A DNA stretch of 64,000 bases from Roseibium aestuarii (GCF_008477545.1 NZ_VORA01000002.1:896784-960783), one strand, 5' to 3'; counted from the stretch's first letter, positions 17,653 through 27,385 are shown. The notes: generated from the sequence alone by a model not told the origin. Numbers and translations: made by a program.

Positions 17653-18659
17653 CCAAGACGCCCCACCTCCTGAAGAACTCCCTGAAGTTCCCGCAGCCCG
17701 AGCTGGAGCCTGTCGACACCACCGTTGCCGTCGCTACCGCTGCGACCCCGACGCCAAGCGGCACGCGATCCGATCTCGAACCTGGCCCGCGCGGACGCAA
17801 GCCGGCACGCCGCTTCTCGCGCCGCAATCTCTTCATCTATGGCACGCTGACCCTTGTCGCCCTCTACTATCTCCTGCCCCTCTACGTGATGGTCGTCACC
17901 TCGCTGAAAGGCATGCCGGAGATCCGCCTCGGCAACATCTTCGCGCCCCCGCTCGAAATCACCTTCGAGCCCTGGGTGAAGGCCTGGTCGGAGGCCTGCA
18001 CCGGGCTGAACTGCGACGGCCTGTCCCGCGGTTTCTGGAACTCGGTGCGCATCCTTGTTCCCTCGGTGATCCTGTCCATCGCCATCGCCTCGGTGAATGG
18101 CTACGCGCTGGCCAACTGGCGCTTCAAGGGGGCGGAGCTCTTCTTCACCATCCTGATCGTCGGCGCCTTCATCCCCTATCAGGTGATGATCTATCCGATC
18201 GTGATCATGCTGCGGGAAGTGGGGCTCTACGGCAGCCTGACCGGTCTGGTGCTGGTGCACTCGGTCTTCGGCATGCCGATCCTGACCCTGCTGTTCCGCA
18301 ACTACTTCGCCTCGGTGCCGGAAGAACTCTTCAAGGCCGCACGGGTGGACGGCGCCGGTTTCTGGGCGATCTACTTCAAGATCATGCTGCCCATGAGCCT
18401 GCCGATCTTCGTGGTCGCGATCATCCTGCAGGTCACCGGCATCTGGAACGACTTCCTCTTCGGCGTGATCTACACCAAGCCGGACCTCTATCCCATGACC
18501 GTGCAGCTCAACAACATCGTGAACTCCACGCAAGGGGTGAAGGAATACAACGTCAACATGGCGGCGACCATCCTCACCGGCCTCGTTCCCCTCTCCATCT
18601 ACTTCCTCTCTGGCAAGCTCTTCGTTCGCGGTATCGCGGCGGGCGCCGTCAAAGGCTGA
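17649..18659 (+). CDS. Carbohydrate ABC transporter permease 2 (MalG/UgpE type)
   Basis: This is a 336-residue permease. A cytoplasmic N-terminus of about 60 residues, rich in Pro/Thr/Arg and longer than usual, precedes the first membrane helix (LFIYGTLTLVALYYLLPLYV). The EAA loop is VPEELFKAARVDGAGFWAIYFKIMLPMS. It pairs with permease 1 to form the channel. The gene starts inside the stop codon of permease 1. Confidence 0.9.
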   Translation: MTKTPHLLKNSLKFPQPELEPVDTTVAVATAATPTPSGTRSDLEPGPRGRKPARRFSRRNLFIYGTLTLVALYYLLPLYVMVVTSLKGMPEIRLGNIFAPPLEITFEPWVKAWSEACTGLNCDGLSRGFWNSVRILVPSVILSIAIASVNGYALANWRFKGAELFFTILIVGAFIPYQVMIYPIVIMLREVGLYGSLTGLVLVHSVFGMPILTLLFRNYFASVPEELFKAARVDGAGFWAIYFKIMLPMSLPIFVVAIILQVTGIWNDFLFGVIYTKPDLYPMTVQLNNIVNSTQGVKEYNVNMAATILTGLVPLSIYFLSGKLFVRGIAAGAVKG

Positions 18660-18671
18660 AGGATCACGCTC

Positions 18672-19763
18672 ATGGAACCCAGCATTTCCATCCGCAACCT
18701 CTCCCTCGACTTCGGCTCCCTTAGAGTGCTGAAGGATCTGGACCTGAATGTCGGCCAGGGCGAGTTTCTCGTCCTGCTCGGGTCGTCGGGCTGCGGCAAG
18801 TCCACCCTGCTCAACTGCATCGCCGGCCTTCTGGAAATCTCCGAGGGTCAGATCTTCATCGGCGGGCGCAACGTGACCTGGGAGGAACCGTCGCAGCGCG
18901 GCATCGGCATGGTCTTCCAGTCCTACGCGCTCTACCCGCAAATGACGGTGGCCGGAAACCTCAGCTTCGGCCTGAAGAACGCCGGGCTGCCCAAGGCGGA
19001 AATCGCCGCCCGCGTGGACCGGGCCGCGAAGATCCTGCAGATCGAGCCCCTGCTCGACCGCAAGCCCGCAGCCCTCTCCGGCGGCCAGCGCCAGCGGGCC
19101 GCCATCGGCCGGGCGCTGGTGCGCGACGCGGATGTCTTCCTGTTCGACGAGCCGCTCTCCAATCTGGACGCCAAGCTGCGGGCCGACCTGAGGGTGGAGA
19201 TCAAGCAGCTCCATTCCAAGCTGAAGAACACGATGATCTACGTCACCCATGACCAGATCGAGGCCATGACCCTGGCCGACCGCATCGCCATCATGCGCGG
19301 CGGCTCGATCCTCCAGCTCGACACGCCGGAAGAGATCTACCTGCGCCCGAACTGCCGCTATGTGGCGAATTTCATCGGCTCGCCGTCCATGAACTTCTTC
19401 GACGGACGCATCGAGGGCGGCGATCATCTGCGGTTCGTGTCCGGCAGCCTCAACCTGCCGCTTGCCGGCTATGCCTTTGCCGACCCGCAGGGCGCGCGCC
19501 CCGGCCCGGCGACCCTCGGCATCCGGCCCGAGCACATCGTGTCCGGCGCAGAGGCAGAAGCCGCCGCCATATCCCTCACCGCCGAGGTGGACCTGATCGA
19601 GCCTCTGGGCTCGGACACCTTCGCCCGGGTCACCCTCGACGGCAGCAACCTCTGGATCCGCCTCGACGGCCAGGCCCGCACCCGCCCCGGCGACCGTCTG
19701 GTGATCGGCTTCGCCCCGGAACGCGCCCATCTTTTCGACCTCGATACCGAACTTCGTCTTTGA
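18672..19763 (+). CDS. Carbohydrate ABC transporter ATP-binding protein (MalK/UgpC type)
   Basis: This is a 363-residue ATPase of the CUT1 class. It has Walker A LLGSSGCGKSTLLNC, the Q-loop (MVFQSYALYPQMTV), the signature LSGGQRQRAAIGRAL and Walker B VFLFDEPLSNLDAKLR with the D-loop, followed by the H-loop YVTHDQ. A C-terminal TOBE/OB domain (about 240-363) carries GIRPEHI. This ATPase class energises sugar import and can serve several transporters. It is spaced 12 bp after permease 2. Confidence 0.93.
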   Translation: MEPSISIRNLSLDFGSLRVLKDLDLNVGQGEFLVLLGSSGCGKSTLLNCIAGLLEISEGQIFIGGRNVTWEEPSQRGIGMVFQSYALYPQMTVAGNLSFGLKNAGLPKAEIAARVDRAAKILQIEPLLDRKPAALSGGQRQRAAIGRALVRDADVFLFDEPLSNLDAKLRADLRVEIKQLHSKLKNTMIYVTHDQIEAMTLADRIAIMRGGSILQLDTPEEIYLRPNCRYVANFIGSPSMNFFDGRIEGGDHLRFVSGSLNLPLAGYAFADPQGARPGPATLGIRPEHIVSGAEAEAAAISLTAEVDLIEPLGSDTFARVTLDGSNLWIRLDGQARTRPGDRLVIGFAPERAHLFDLDTELRL

Positions 19764-19790
19764 CCCGTTGAACCCACAGGAATTTCGGAA

Positions 19791-20537
19791 ATGGAACTGT
19801 CCTTCCAGCTTTATTCTGCCCGCGACTTCACCCCCTGGGACGATGTGCTCGCCACGCTGGCCGGCCTCGGCTACACCCAGGTCGAAGGCTTCGGTGGCAA
19901 CTACGCCGACCCGGCCGCCTTCCGCGCCCTGCTCGACAAGCACGGCCTGACCATGCCCTCCGGTCACTTCTTCCCGATGGAACAGTTCGAGGACGACATC
20001 GCCAAGGTCATCGCAACGGCGAAGACCCTAGGCATGGGCCGCGTCTTCGTGCCCGCCGTGCCGCCGCAACAGCGCTCGGGCGATCCGGCCCACTGGCGCG
20101 CCCTGGCGCAACGGCTCGAGGCGATTGCCGCACCCATGAAGGATGCCGGCCTACGCTTCGGCTGGCACAACCACGATTTCGAATTCAAGCCCTTCGCCGA
20201 CGGCAGCGTGCCGATGGACATCATCCTCGACGCAGCCCCGTCGCTGGAGTGGGAAATGGATGTGGCCTGGGTGGTGCGTGGCAATCACGATCCGCTGGCC
20301 TGGATCGAACGGCACAAGGACCGGATCACCACGGCCCATGTGAAGGACATCGCCCCGGCAGGCAAGTGCACCGACGAGGACGGCTGGGCCGATGTCGGCC
20401 ACGGCACCATGGACTGGCCGGCCATCATGAAGGCCCTGCGCGGCATCGGCATCGACCTCTTCGTGATGGAGCACGACAAGCCGTCCGATGCGACCCGCTT
20501 CGCCACCCGCTCCATCGCCACTTTCAAGACCTTCTGA
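19791..20537 (+). CDS. Sugar phosphate isomerase/epimerase family TIM-barrel protein (1)
   Basis: This is a 248-residue AP-endonuclease-2-like (xylose isomerase-like) TIM barrel. Family features are MELSFQLYSARDF at the start, GWHNHDFEF with a metal-binding His/Asp region, WEMDVAWVVRGNHDPLAWI, and HVKDIAP near the C-terminus. These enzymes isomerise or epimerise sugars and inosose, or cleave 3-keto-glycosides, with a divalent metal. It lies directly before a Gfo/Idh/MocA oxidoreductase (11-bp gap), forming the first of two such pairs in the operon. The exact reaction cannot be read from sequence. Confidence 0.82.
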   Translation: MELSFQLYSARDFTPWDDVLATLAGLGYTQVEGFGGNYADPAAFRALLDKHGLTMPSGHFFPMEQFEDDIAKVIATAKTLGMGRVFVPAVPPQQRSGDPAHWRALAQRLEAIAAPMKDAGLRFGWHNHDFEFKPFADGSVPMDIILDAAPSLEWEMDVAWVVRGNHDPLAWIERHKDRITTAHVKDIAPAGKCTDEDGWADVGHGTMDWPAIMKALRGIGIDLFVMEHDKPSDATRFATRSIATFKTF

Positions 20538-20548
20538 GGATCCCTGTC

Positions 20549-21670
20549 ATGAGCAAGTCCCTGGGCATCGGCATTCTCGGCTGCGGCAACATCTCCGCCG
20601 CCTACATGCGCCTCTCCCCTCTCTTCCGTGGCATCGAGGTGCGCGCCTGCGCCGACCTGAACGAGGCCGCCGCCAAGGCCCGCGCCGAGGAATTCGGCCT
20701 GCGGGCGGAGACCGTCGACGGCCTGCTGGCCGCCGATGACATCGACATCATCGTCAATCTGACCGTTCCCAACGCCCATTTCACGGTCTCGAAGGCCGTG
20801 CTCGAGGCCGGCAAGCACGTTTATTCGGAAAAGCCCTTCGTGCTGAGCGTGGACCAGGGTCAGGAGCTGGCACGGATCGCCGAGCCCAGGGGCCTGCGCA
20901 TCGGCTCCGCGCCCGACACCTTCATGGGCGCGTCCCATCAGCTGGCCCGCGCCCTGATCGACGGGGATGCGGTGGGCAAGGTCACGTCCGGCACCTGCTT
21001 CGTCCAGAGCCCGGGCATGGAAATGTGGCATCCGAACCCGGACTTCTTCTTCCAGCCCGGCGGCGGCCCGATCCTCGATCTCGGTCCCTATTACATCTCG
21101 AACCTGGTGCAGCTGCTCGGACCCGTGAAGCGGGTGGCGGCCATGAGCTCCATGGGCTCGCCCGAGCGCACCATCACCTCCCAGCCCCGCAACGGCGAGA
21201 AGATCAAGGTCGAGACCCCGACCACGATCCACGCGGTGCTGCAGTTCCACTCCGGCGCCCAGATCACCTATTGCGCAAGCTGGGATGTGTGGCAGCACGG
21301 GCATTCCAACATGGAGCTCTACGGCCGCAAGGGCACGCTGCACGTTCCGGATCCGAACTTCTTCGGCGGGGAAGTGCGCATGACCGAGCAGAATGTCTTC
21401 GTCAACATCCTGCGCGAATGGGATCACCCCTTCGCCAAGGCCAATGACCGGGGCCACGCCAATTACCGGACCGCAGGCCTTGCAGATATGGCACAGGCCA
21501 TCCTGGAAAATCGGCCGCACCGTTGCTCTCTCGAATTTGCACTGCATGTTGTGGAGGTGATGACCGCGATTCTCGCCTCAGGCGAGCGTGGCGCCTTCAT
21601 CGACATGCAAACGACCTGCGACCGGCCGCAAGCGCTGGATCCGCAGGCAGCAAGGGGCCTTCTGGCCTGA
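20549..21670 (+). CDS. Gfo/Idh/MocA-family oxidoreductase (1)
   Basis: This is a 373-residue NAD(P)-dependent sugar dehydrogenase. The N-terminal Rossmann fold opens LGIGILGCGNISAAYMR. The conserved SEKPFVLSVDQG (the EKP motif) sits near residue 100. The C-terminal alpha/beta domain contains GGGPILDLGPYYISNLVQLLGPVKRV. I chose the start at MSKSLGIG after the stop of the TIM-barrel gene; the longer open frame upstream is a shadow of that gene. It probably oxidises a sugar or glycoside hydroxyl (often C3) for the neighbouring isomerase/lyase-like protein. Confidence 0.88.
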   Translation: MSKSLGIGILGCGNISAAYMRLSPLFRGIEVRACADLNEAAAKARAEEFGLRAETVDGLLAADDIDIIVNLTVPNAHFTVSKAVLEAGKHVYSEKPFVLSVDQGQELARIAEPRGLRIGSAPDTFMGASHQLARALIDGDAVGKVTSGTCFVQSPGMEMWHPNPDFFFQPGGGPILDLGPYYISNLVQLLGPVKRVAAMSSMGSPERTITSQPRNGEKIKVETPTTIHAVLQFHSGAQITYCASWDVWQHGHSNMELYGRKGTLHVPDPNFFGGEVRMTEQNVFVNILREWDHPFAKANDRGHANYRTAGLADMAQAILENRPHRCSLEFALHVVEVMTAILASGERGAFIDMQTTCDRPQALDPQAARGLLA

Positions 21671-21682
21671 ACGGGAGAGACC

Positions 21683-22729
21683 ATGACCTGGACTGCATCG
21701 TCCGCACGCTACGACAAGATGATCTACCGCCGCTGCGGGAAATCCGGGCTGAAACTACCCGCGATTTCCCTCGGGCTGTGGCACAACTTCGGCGATGACA
21801 CCCCCCATGCGACCAAGCGGGCCATTGCCCGCACGGCCTTCGATCTGGGCATCACCCATTTCGATCTGGCCAACAACTACGGGCCGCTGCCGGGGTCGGC
21901 GGAGACCGCGTTCGGCGAGTTGCTGCGCAAGGATTTCGCGCCCTATCGCGACGAGATGATCATTTCGTCAAAGGCTGGCTATGGCATGTGGCCGGGGCCT
22001 TATGGCGAATGGGGCAGCCGCAAGTATCTCATCGCCTCCTGCGACCAGTCCCTGAAGCGCATGGGTCTCGACTATGTCGACATCTTCTATTCCCATCGCT
22101 TCGATCCGGACACGCCGCTGGAAGAGACGATGATGGCGCTGGACCACATCGTCCGGTCGGGGCGCGCGCTCTACGTGGGGATCTCCTCCTACAACTCGAA
22201 GCGGACCCGGGAAGCGGTGGCGATCCTGAAGGAGCTGGGCACCCCCTGCCTGATCCACCAGCCGAGCTATTCGATGATCAACCGCTGGGTGGAAGAGGAT
22301 GGCCTGCTCGACACTCTCGAGGATCTGGGCGTCGGCTCCATCGCCTTCTCGCCGCTGGCTCAGGGCATGCTGACCTCGAAATATCTCGGCGAGATCCCGG
22401 AAGGCAGCCGGGCGACCCAGGGCAAGTCCCTGCGGCCGGAATTCCTGAACGAGGAGAACCTCGCCGCCATCCGCGCCCTGAACGAGATCGCCAGGAGCCG
22501 CGGCCAGACCCTCGCCCAGATGGCGATTGCCTGGGTGCTGCGCCACGGTCGCGTCACCACGGCACTCATCGGTGCCAGCCGTCCGGAGCAGGTGATCGAC
22601 TGTGTCGGCACGCTCGAGAACCTGGACTTCTCGGACGAGGAACTGCGCCTCATCGAGGACACCACCCGGGAGGCCGACATCAACCTGTGGGCTGCCTCCG
22701 CAGAGCGCAAAGGACCGGCGCGCAAATGA
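21683..22729 (+). CDS. Aldo/keto reductase, YghZ/L-glyceraldehyde 3-phosphate reductase-like
   Basis: This is a 348-residue aldo/keto reductase of the YghZ/AKR14 type. The catalytic tetrad is complete: Asp61 and Tyr66 in FDLANNYGP, Lys97 in IISSKAGYG and His138 in FYSHRFD. The C-terminal NADP site reads GRVTTALIGASRPEQV. Members reduce small aldehydes such as glyceraldehyde phosphate, methylglyoxal or sugar aldehydes. In this operon it may reduce an aldehyde released by oxidative sugar cleavage. Its stop overlaps the GH43 start (ATGA). Confidence 0.88.
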   Translation: MTWTASSARYDKMIYRRCGKSGLKLPAISLGLWHNFGDDTPHATKRAIARTAFDLGITHFDLANNYGPLPGSAETAFGELLRKDFAPYRDEMIISSKAGYGMWPGPYGEWGSRKYLIASCDQSLKRMGLDYVDIFYSHRFDPDTPLEETMMALDHIVRSGRALYVGISSYNSKRTREAVAILKELGTPCLIHQPSYSMINRWVEEDGLLDTLEDLGVGSIAFSPLAQGMLTSKYLGEIPEGSRATQGKSLRPEFLNEENLAAIRALNEIARSRGQTLAQMAIAWVLRHGRVTTALIGASRPEQVIDCVGTLENLDFSDEELRLIEDTTREADINLWAASAERKGPARK

Positions 22730-24345
22730 TCCGAAATCCCATCCTGCCGGGCTTCAACCCGGATCCCTCGATCTGCCGGGCAGGCGATGACTACTTCATC
22801 GCCACCTCGACCTTCGAATGGTATCCGGGCGTGCAGATCCACCGCTCCACCGATCTGGTCAACTGGGATCTGGCCTGCCGCCCCCTGTCGCGCGCCTCGC
22901 AGCTCGACATGCGCGGCAATCCGGACAGCGGCGGCATCTGGGCCCCGTGCCTCAGCCATGCCGACGACCGGTTCTGGCTGGTCTACACGGATGTGAAGCG
23001 GCTGGATGGGAACTTCAAGGACGCACACAACTACATCGTCACGGCCCCTTTCATCGAGGGGCCGTGGAGCGATCCCATCTACGTCTGCTCCCACGGTTTC
23101 GACCCGTCGCTCTTCCATGACGACGACGGCCGGAAGTGGTTCCTGGTGCTCCAGTGGAACCACATCTCCAATTCCGTCGGAGGCCATCCGAAGCACCCGG
23201 CCTTCGACGGCATCCTGCTGCAGGAATGGTCCGAGGGGGAGGGTCTCATCGGCAAGCCGAAGAAGATCTTCTCCGGCAGCCCCCATGGTCTGACCGAGGG
23301 CCCCCATCTTTCCAAGCGCAACGGCTGGTACTACCTGACCGTGGCCGAGGGCGGCACCGGTTATGGCCACGCGGTCACCATGGCCCGATCGCGCCAGATC
23401 GACGGCCCCTACGAGCTGCACCCGGCAACCCACCTGATCACCGCGAAGGATGATCCCGACGCACCGCTGCAGCGCGCCGGCCACGGCCAGATCGTCGAGA
23501 CGCCGGACGGCCAGACCTATCACACCCACCTGTGTTCGCGGCCCATTCCCGGGCCCGACGGCACCGGACGCTTCTCGCCGCTTGGCCGCGAGACGGGCAT
23601 TCAGAAATGCGTCTGGCGCGACGACTGGCTCTGGCTGGAACAGGGCGGCACAGTGCCCGCGGTCGAGGTTACGGGCCTGACCAATGCTGCGCCCCGACCG
23701 GCCGCACCGATCGAACACCGCTTTACCGGCGAGGACCTTCCGCCCGAGTTCCAGTGGCTGCGAACCCCGGAACCCCGGCGCCTCTACACGCTCACCGGCT
23801 CCGCCCTGCGGCTGATCGGGCGCGAGAGCATCGGCAGCTGGTACGAGCAGTCGCTGATCGCCCGCCGCCAGGAACACCTCGCCTATCGGGTGGAGACCAC
23901 CCTCGACGCCTTCGCGCCGGAAACCTATCAGCAGGCCGCCGGCCTCACGACCTATTACAACCGGCACAAGTTCCACGCCGCCGCCGTGAGCCACACCGAG
24001 GCGCTCGGACGCTGCCTGATGTTGATGTCCTGCCCCGGCGACTGGCCCAACGGCCAGATGCAGTTCCCGGCCGATCCGGTGCCGCTTGCCCCCGGTCCGG
24101 TGGAGCTCGCCGTCGAGGTAGACCATGCCGCGCAGCAATTCTTCTGGCGGCAGGACGGCACCGACTGGCACCCCTTCGGCCCGGCCCTCGACGCGAGCGT
24201 CATCTCCGACGAGGGGGGGCGCGGCGAGCACGGCTCCTTCACCGGTGCCTTCGTCGGCATGATCGCCTTCGATGTGACCGGTCTCGGTCGCACCGCCGAC
24301 TTCACCCGTTTTCTTTACGCCCCGAAAGACGGGCGCAAGGCCTGA
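22726..24345 (+). CDS. GH43-family glycosidase (beta-xylosidase/arabinofuranosidase type)
   Basis: This is a 539-residue family 43 glycoside hydrolase. The five-bladed propeller carries the three acidic residues: Asp13 (GFNPDPSIC), Asp126 (HGFDPSLFHDDDG) and Glu191 (LTEGPHL). A C-terminal beta-sandwich (about 330-539, ending RFLYAPKDG) matches the layout of GH43 beta-xylosidases. No signal peptide is present, so it acts in the cytoplasm on imported oligosaccharides. That fits with the ABC importer upstream. I used the ATG overlapping the aldo/keto reductase stop, which gives the canonical MIRNPILPGFNPDPS opening. Xylo- or arabino-oligosaccharide is the best substrate guess. Confidence 0.9.
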   Translation: MIRNPILPGFNPDPSICRAGDDYFIATSTFEWYPGVQIHRSTDLVNWDLACRPLSRASQLDMRGNPDSGGIWAPCLSHADDRFWLVYTDVKRLDGNFKDAHNYIVTAPFIEGPWSDPIYVCSHGFDPSLFHDDDGRKWFLVLQWNHISNSVGGHPKHPAFDGILLQEWSEGEGLIGKPKKIFSGSPHGLTEGPHLSKRNGWYYLTVAEGGTGYGHAVTMARSRQIDGPYELHPATHLITAKDDPDAPLQRAGHGQIVETPDGQTYHTHLCSRPIPGPDGTGRFSPLGRETGIQKCVWRDDWLWLEQGGTVPAVEVTGLTNAAPRPAAPIEHRFTGEDLPPEFQWLRTPEPRRLYTLTGSALRLIGRESIGSWYEQSLIARRQEHLAYRVETTLDAFAPETYQQAAGLTTYYNRHKFHAAAVSHTEALGRCLMLMSCPGDWPNGQMQFPADPVPLAPGPVELAVEVDHAAQQFFWRQDGTDWHPFGPALDASVISDEGGRGEHGSFTGAFVGMIAFDVTGLGRTADFTRFLYAPKDGRKA

Positions 24346-24399
24346 CCAACCCGGCATTTCCCGCCGACGCAGACACCGCAACAGGAAGAGGAGTTTCTC

Positions 24400-25461
24400 A
24401 TGGCAGGACTGATCAAGGGTCCGGCGCTGTTTCTGGCCCAGTTTGCCGGAGACGAGGCTCCCTTCAATTCCCTCGACGCCATCGCCCGCTGGGCGGCGGG
24501 CCTCGGCTACAAGGGGGTCCAGATCCCCACCTTCGACGCTCGCCTCTTCGACCTGGACAAGGCGGCCGAAAGCCAGACCTACTGCGACGAGATCAAGGGC
24601 ATCTGCCGCGACGCCGGGGTCGAGATCACCGAACTCTCCACCCACTTGCAGGGTCAGCTCGTTGCGGTCCATCCAGCCTATGATCTGGCCTTCGACGCCT
24701 TCGCGCCGGCAAGCGTCCACGGCCAGCCGAAAGCGCGGCAGGAGTGGGCGGTGGACCAGATGAAGAAGGCGGCCGTCGCCTCCCGCCGTCTGGGCCTTTC
24801 CGCCTCCGTCAGCTTCACCGGATCGCTTGCCTTCCCCTACCTCTACCCCTGGCCGCAAAGACCGGCCGGGCTGATCGAGGAAGCCTTCGGCGAACTGGCC
24901 AGGCGCTGGAAGCCGATCCTCGACGTCTATGACGAGAATGGCGTCGACGTGGGCTACGAGATCCATCCGGGCGAGGATGTCTTCGACGGCGCTACCTTTG
25001 AGATGTTCCTGGAAGCGCTCGGCGGCCACGCCCGCTGCCGGATCAACTACGACCCGTCCCACTTCCTGCTGCAGCAGCTCGATTATCTCTCCTTCATCGA
25101 CATCTACCACGAGCGCATCTGCGCCTTTCACGTGAAGGATGCCGAGTTCAACCCGGATGGACGGCAAGGCGTCTATTCCGGCTATCAGGGTTGGGTCCAG
25201 CGCGCAGGCCGCTTCCGCTCCCTCGGCGACGGCCAGGTCGATTTCTCGGGCATCTTCTCCAAACTCGCCCAGCATGGCTATGACAGCTGGGCGGTGCTGG
25301 AATGGGAATGCTGCCTCAAGTCGCCCGAACAGGGTGCCGCCGAGGGCGCCCCCTTCATCGAGAGCCACATCATTCAGGTAACCGACAAGGCCTTCGACGA
25401 CTTTGCCGGCGGCACCACTGACCGGGCGCAGCTGCGCGCCATGCTGGGGATCGACCGATGA
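24400..25461 (+). CDS. Sugar phosphate isomerase/epimerase family TIM-barrel protein (2)
   Basis: This 353-residue TIM-barrel protein is of the same superfamily as the one at 19791 but clearly longer. It carries GYKGVQIPTFD, GYEIHPGEDVFDG (Glu/His/Asp of the metal site), NYDPSHFLLQQLDYLSFI and AFHVKDAEFNPDGRQGVYSG. The extended loop after HVKD is characteristic of a subgroup usually found beside Gfo/Idh/MocA dehydrogenases. It is coupled by ATGA to the second oxidoreductase gene. The reaction is unassigned; isomerisation or cleavage of an oxidised sugar is the likeliest. Confidence 0.82.
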   Translation: MAGLIKGPALFLAQFAGDEAPFNSLDAIARWAAGLGYKGVQIPTFDARLFDLDKAAESQTYCDEIKGICRDAGVEITELSTHLQGQLVAVHPAYDLAFDAFAPASVHGQPKARQEWAVDQMKKAAVASRRLGLSASVSFTGSLAFPYLYPWPQRPAGLIEEAFGELARRWKPILDVYDENGVDVGYEIHPGEDVFDGATFEMFLEALGGHARCRINYDPSHFLLQQLDYLSFIDIYHERICAFHVKDAEFNPDGRQGVYSGYQGWVQRAGRFRSLGDGQVDFSGIFSKLAQHGYDSWAVLEWECCLKSPEQGAAEGAPFIESHIIQVTDKAFDDFAGGTTDRAQLRAMLGIDR

Positions 25462-26600
25462 GACGCTTGAGACTGGGCATGGTCGGCGGCGGTCAGGGCG
25501 CCTTCATCGGCGCCGTCCACCGCATCGCTGCCCGCATGGACGGTCAGTGGGAACTGGTCGCGGGCGCGCTGTCCTCCGATGCGGAGCGGGCCCGCGCTTC
25601 CGCAGCCGAACTCGGCATCGAGCCGGACCGTGCCTATACGGACTTCATCGAGATGGCCGCCCGCGAGGCAGCGAGGCGGACCAACGGCGGCGACGGCATC
25701 GACGCGGTGGCCATCGTCACCCCCAACCACATGCACGCCGCCCCGGCCATCGCCTTCCTCGAAGCGGGCATCCACGTGATCTGCGACAAGCCGCTGGCGG
25801 CGACCCGCGAAGAGGCCGACGCCATCGCTAAGGCCGCCGCCCGGTCTCGCGCCCGGTTCATCCTCACCCACAATTACACCGCCTATCCGCTGGTCCGTCA
25901 GGCGCGCGAGATGGTGGCCCGGGGCGATCTGGGCACCATCCGTCTGGTTCAGGCGGAATATGTCCAGGACTGGCTGACGGTCGAGACCCACAACAAGCAG
26001 GCGGACTGGCGCACCGATCCCGCCCGATCGGGTGCGGGCGGCTGCGTCGGCGACATCGGCACCCATGCCTTCAACCTCGCCTGCTATGTCTCGGGCCTCA
26101 CGCCGGAGGAGCTTGCTGCCGATCTCGACAGTTTCGTGCCCGGCCGTCAGGTGGACGACAATGTCCACGTGATGATGCGCTACGAGGGGGGCGCCAAGGG
26201 CCTGATCTGGACCTCCCAGGTCGCCCCGGGCAACGAGAATGGCCTGCGGCTGCGGATCTACGGCGACAAGGCCGGTCTCGACTGGCACCAGGAAAACCCG
26301 AACGAGATGCGCTACACCCCCTTCGGCGAACCGGCCCGCATCCTCACCCGGGGCGGCAGCGGCACGACGCCGCAAGGCAGCCGCAACCTGCGCACCCCCG
26401 GCGGCCATCCGGAAGGCTATCTCGAGGCCTTCGCCACGCTCTACACGGAAGCGGCCGCCTTGATCCGGGCCGATGCGGCGGGACAGAGCGCCGACCCGGC
26501 AGTCCACGCACCGGGGATCGAGGACGGGTTGGCCGGCATGCGCTTCATCGCCGCCTGCATCGCCTCCTCGCGCGCCAACGGCCTCTGGACCCGGCTCTGA
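25458..26600 (+). CDS. Gfo/Idh/MocA-family oxidoreductase (2)
   Basis: This is a 380-residue NAD(P)-dependent oxidoreductase. The Rossmann segment is [22 protein letters not shown]. The EKP-equivalent is [16 protein letters not shown], with Asp in place of the usual Glu. The catalytic domain contains [21 protein letters not shown]. It starts within the stop of the TIM-barrel gene (ATGA), so the two proteins are made together and probably act in sequence. It differs substantially from the oxidoreductase at 20549 and is not a recent duplicate. It is the last gene of the sugar operon. Confidence 0.88.
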   Translation: MRRLRLGMVGGGQGAFIGAVHRIAARMDGQWELVAGALSSDAERARASAAELGIEPDRAYTDFIEMAAREAARRTNGGDGIDAVAIVTPNHMHAAPAIAFLEAGIHVICDKPLAATREEADAIAKAAARSRARFILTHNYTAYPLVRQAREMVARGDLGTIRLVQAEYVQDWLTVETHNKQADWRTDPARSGAGGCVGDIGTHAFNLACYVSGLTPEELAADLDSFVPGRQVDDNVHVMMRYEGGAKGLIWTSQVAPGNENGLRLRIYGDKAGLDWHQENPNEMRYTPFGEPARILTRGGSGTTPQGSRNLRTPGGHPEGYLEAFATLYTEAAALIRADAAGQSADPAVHAPGIEDGLAGMRFIAACIASSRANGLWTRL

Positions 26601-26626
26601 GGCCGCTCCGCTTCCTCACCTGACGC

Positions 26627-26663
26627 AACAACGCCGCCCGGATCGCTCCAGGGCGGCGTTGTT
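26627..26663 (+). terminator. Rho-independent terminator of the sugar operon
   Basis: A perfect 13-bp stem (AACAACGCCGCCC with its complement at 26651-26663) with an 11-nt loop is followed by a U-rich run (CTTGTCT). It lies 27 bp after the last oxidoreductase gene. It also faces the end of gfa on the other strand and may act in both directions. Confidence 0.88.
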
Positions 26664-26693
26664 CTTGTCTCACTCCCTCTCGGCCGTCTGCCC

Positions 26694-27263
26694 TCAGGCG
26701 GCGAGCAATCCCTTCTGCTTGGCCACATGGGTCGCAATCGCGTCCATCAGCGCCGGCGACAGGGCGTCATAGGGTTCCAGCCCCAGCTCGCGCAGGCGGG
26801 CGCGGATTGCGGGCATCTGGGACGGGTCGACCCCGCTTTCGATCACCGACGAGACGAACGCCGCGAATTCCGGCGGCGACCAGCCATCCTGATCGCTGAG
26901 TTCCGTGTGAACGAAGTCGAGGCCGTAGAACGGATGACCGGTGTTCTCGATCCGGCCGAACATGTGCACGCCGCAGTCCTTGCAGGCATAGCGCTGGATC
27001 GTGGCGCTGGGATCGACGATCTGCAGCTTGTCGCCGTTGGCGGTGACCTTCACATTGTCGCGGCCGACCACGGCGATCTGGGCGAAGGTCGCCCCGGCCG
27101 GCTTCCAGCACTTGGTGCAGCCGCAGGCGTGGTTATGCGCCGTCTGCGCGCTGACCTCGACGCAGACCGGATTGGTGGCACAGTGGCACTTCAACGTGCC
27201 GCCGGAAAAGCCGGCCCTGGCCGGCGAGAAGCCATTGTCGATGGCTGGATGGATACTGACCAT
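26694..27263 (-). CDS. gfa: S-(hydroxymethyl)glutathione synthase (glutathione-dependent formaldehyde-activating enzyme)
   Basis: Gfa is a zinc protein that speeds the condensation of formaldehyde with glutathione. The 189-residue length fits the family exactly. Zinc-binding cysteines are visible in TLKCHC (Cys26, Cys28), HACGCTKCW (Cys47, 49, 52) and YACKDCG. The start has a GGAGGAAACC ribosome site, and in-frame codons further upstream are not conserved sequence. It is the last gene of the long minus-strand PQQ/ABC run, so the formaldehyde made by XoxF can be captured at once. Gfa's product feeds the dehydrogenase at 41192. Confidence 0.93.
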   Translation of the reverse strand: MVSIHPAIDNGFSPARAGFSGGTLKCHCATNPVCVEVSAQTAHNHACGCTKCWKPAGATFAQIAVVGRDNVKVTANGDKLQIVDPSATIQRYACKDCGVHMFGRIENTGHPFYGLDFVHTELSDQDGWSPPEFAAFVSSVIESGVDPSQMPAIRARLRELGLEPYDALSPALMDAIATHVAKQKGLLAA

Positions 27264-27385
27264 GGGGTTTCCTCCGCTTCCTCGGCGATGCAGGGCGCAT
27301 TCACCTCCCCGGATCAGCATTGGCTCGAAGGCCTGAGCACACAATACAGCGGAAAGTCGCGGTTTTCGGAGGCCTTCGGGAGGTT

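Noticed and set aside
17622..19967. A 781-codon minus-strand open frame across the sugar permease and ATPase genes
   Set aside because: The plus strand encodes textbook ABC permease and ATPase motifs. The antisense product is His/Asp/Gly-rich and unlike any known fold.
22360..25368. A 1002-codon minus-strand open frame opposite GH43 and its neighbours
   Set aside because: It is antisense to several well-supported genes and has no recognisable domain or ribosome site.
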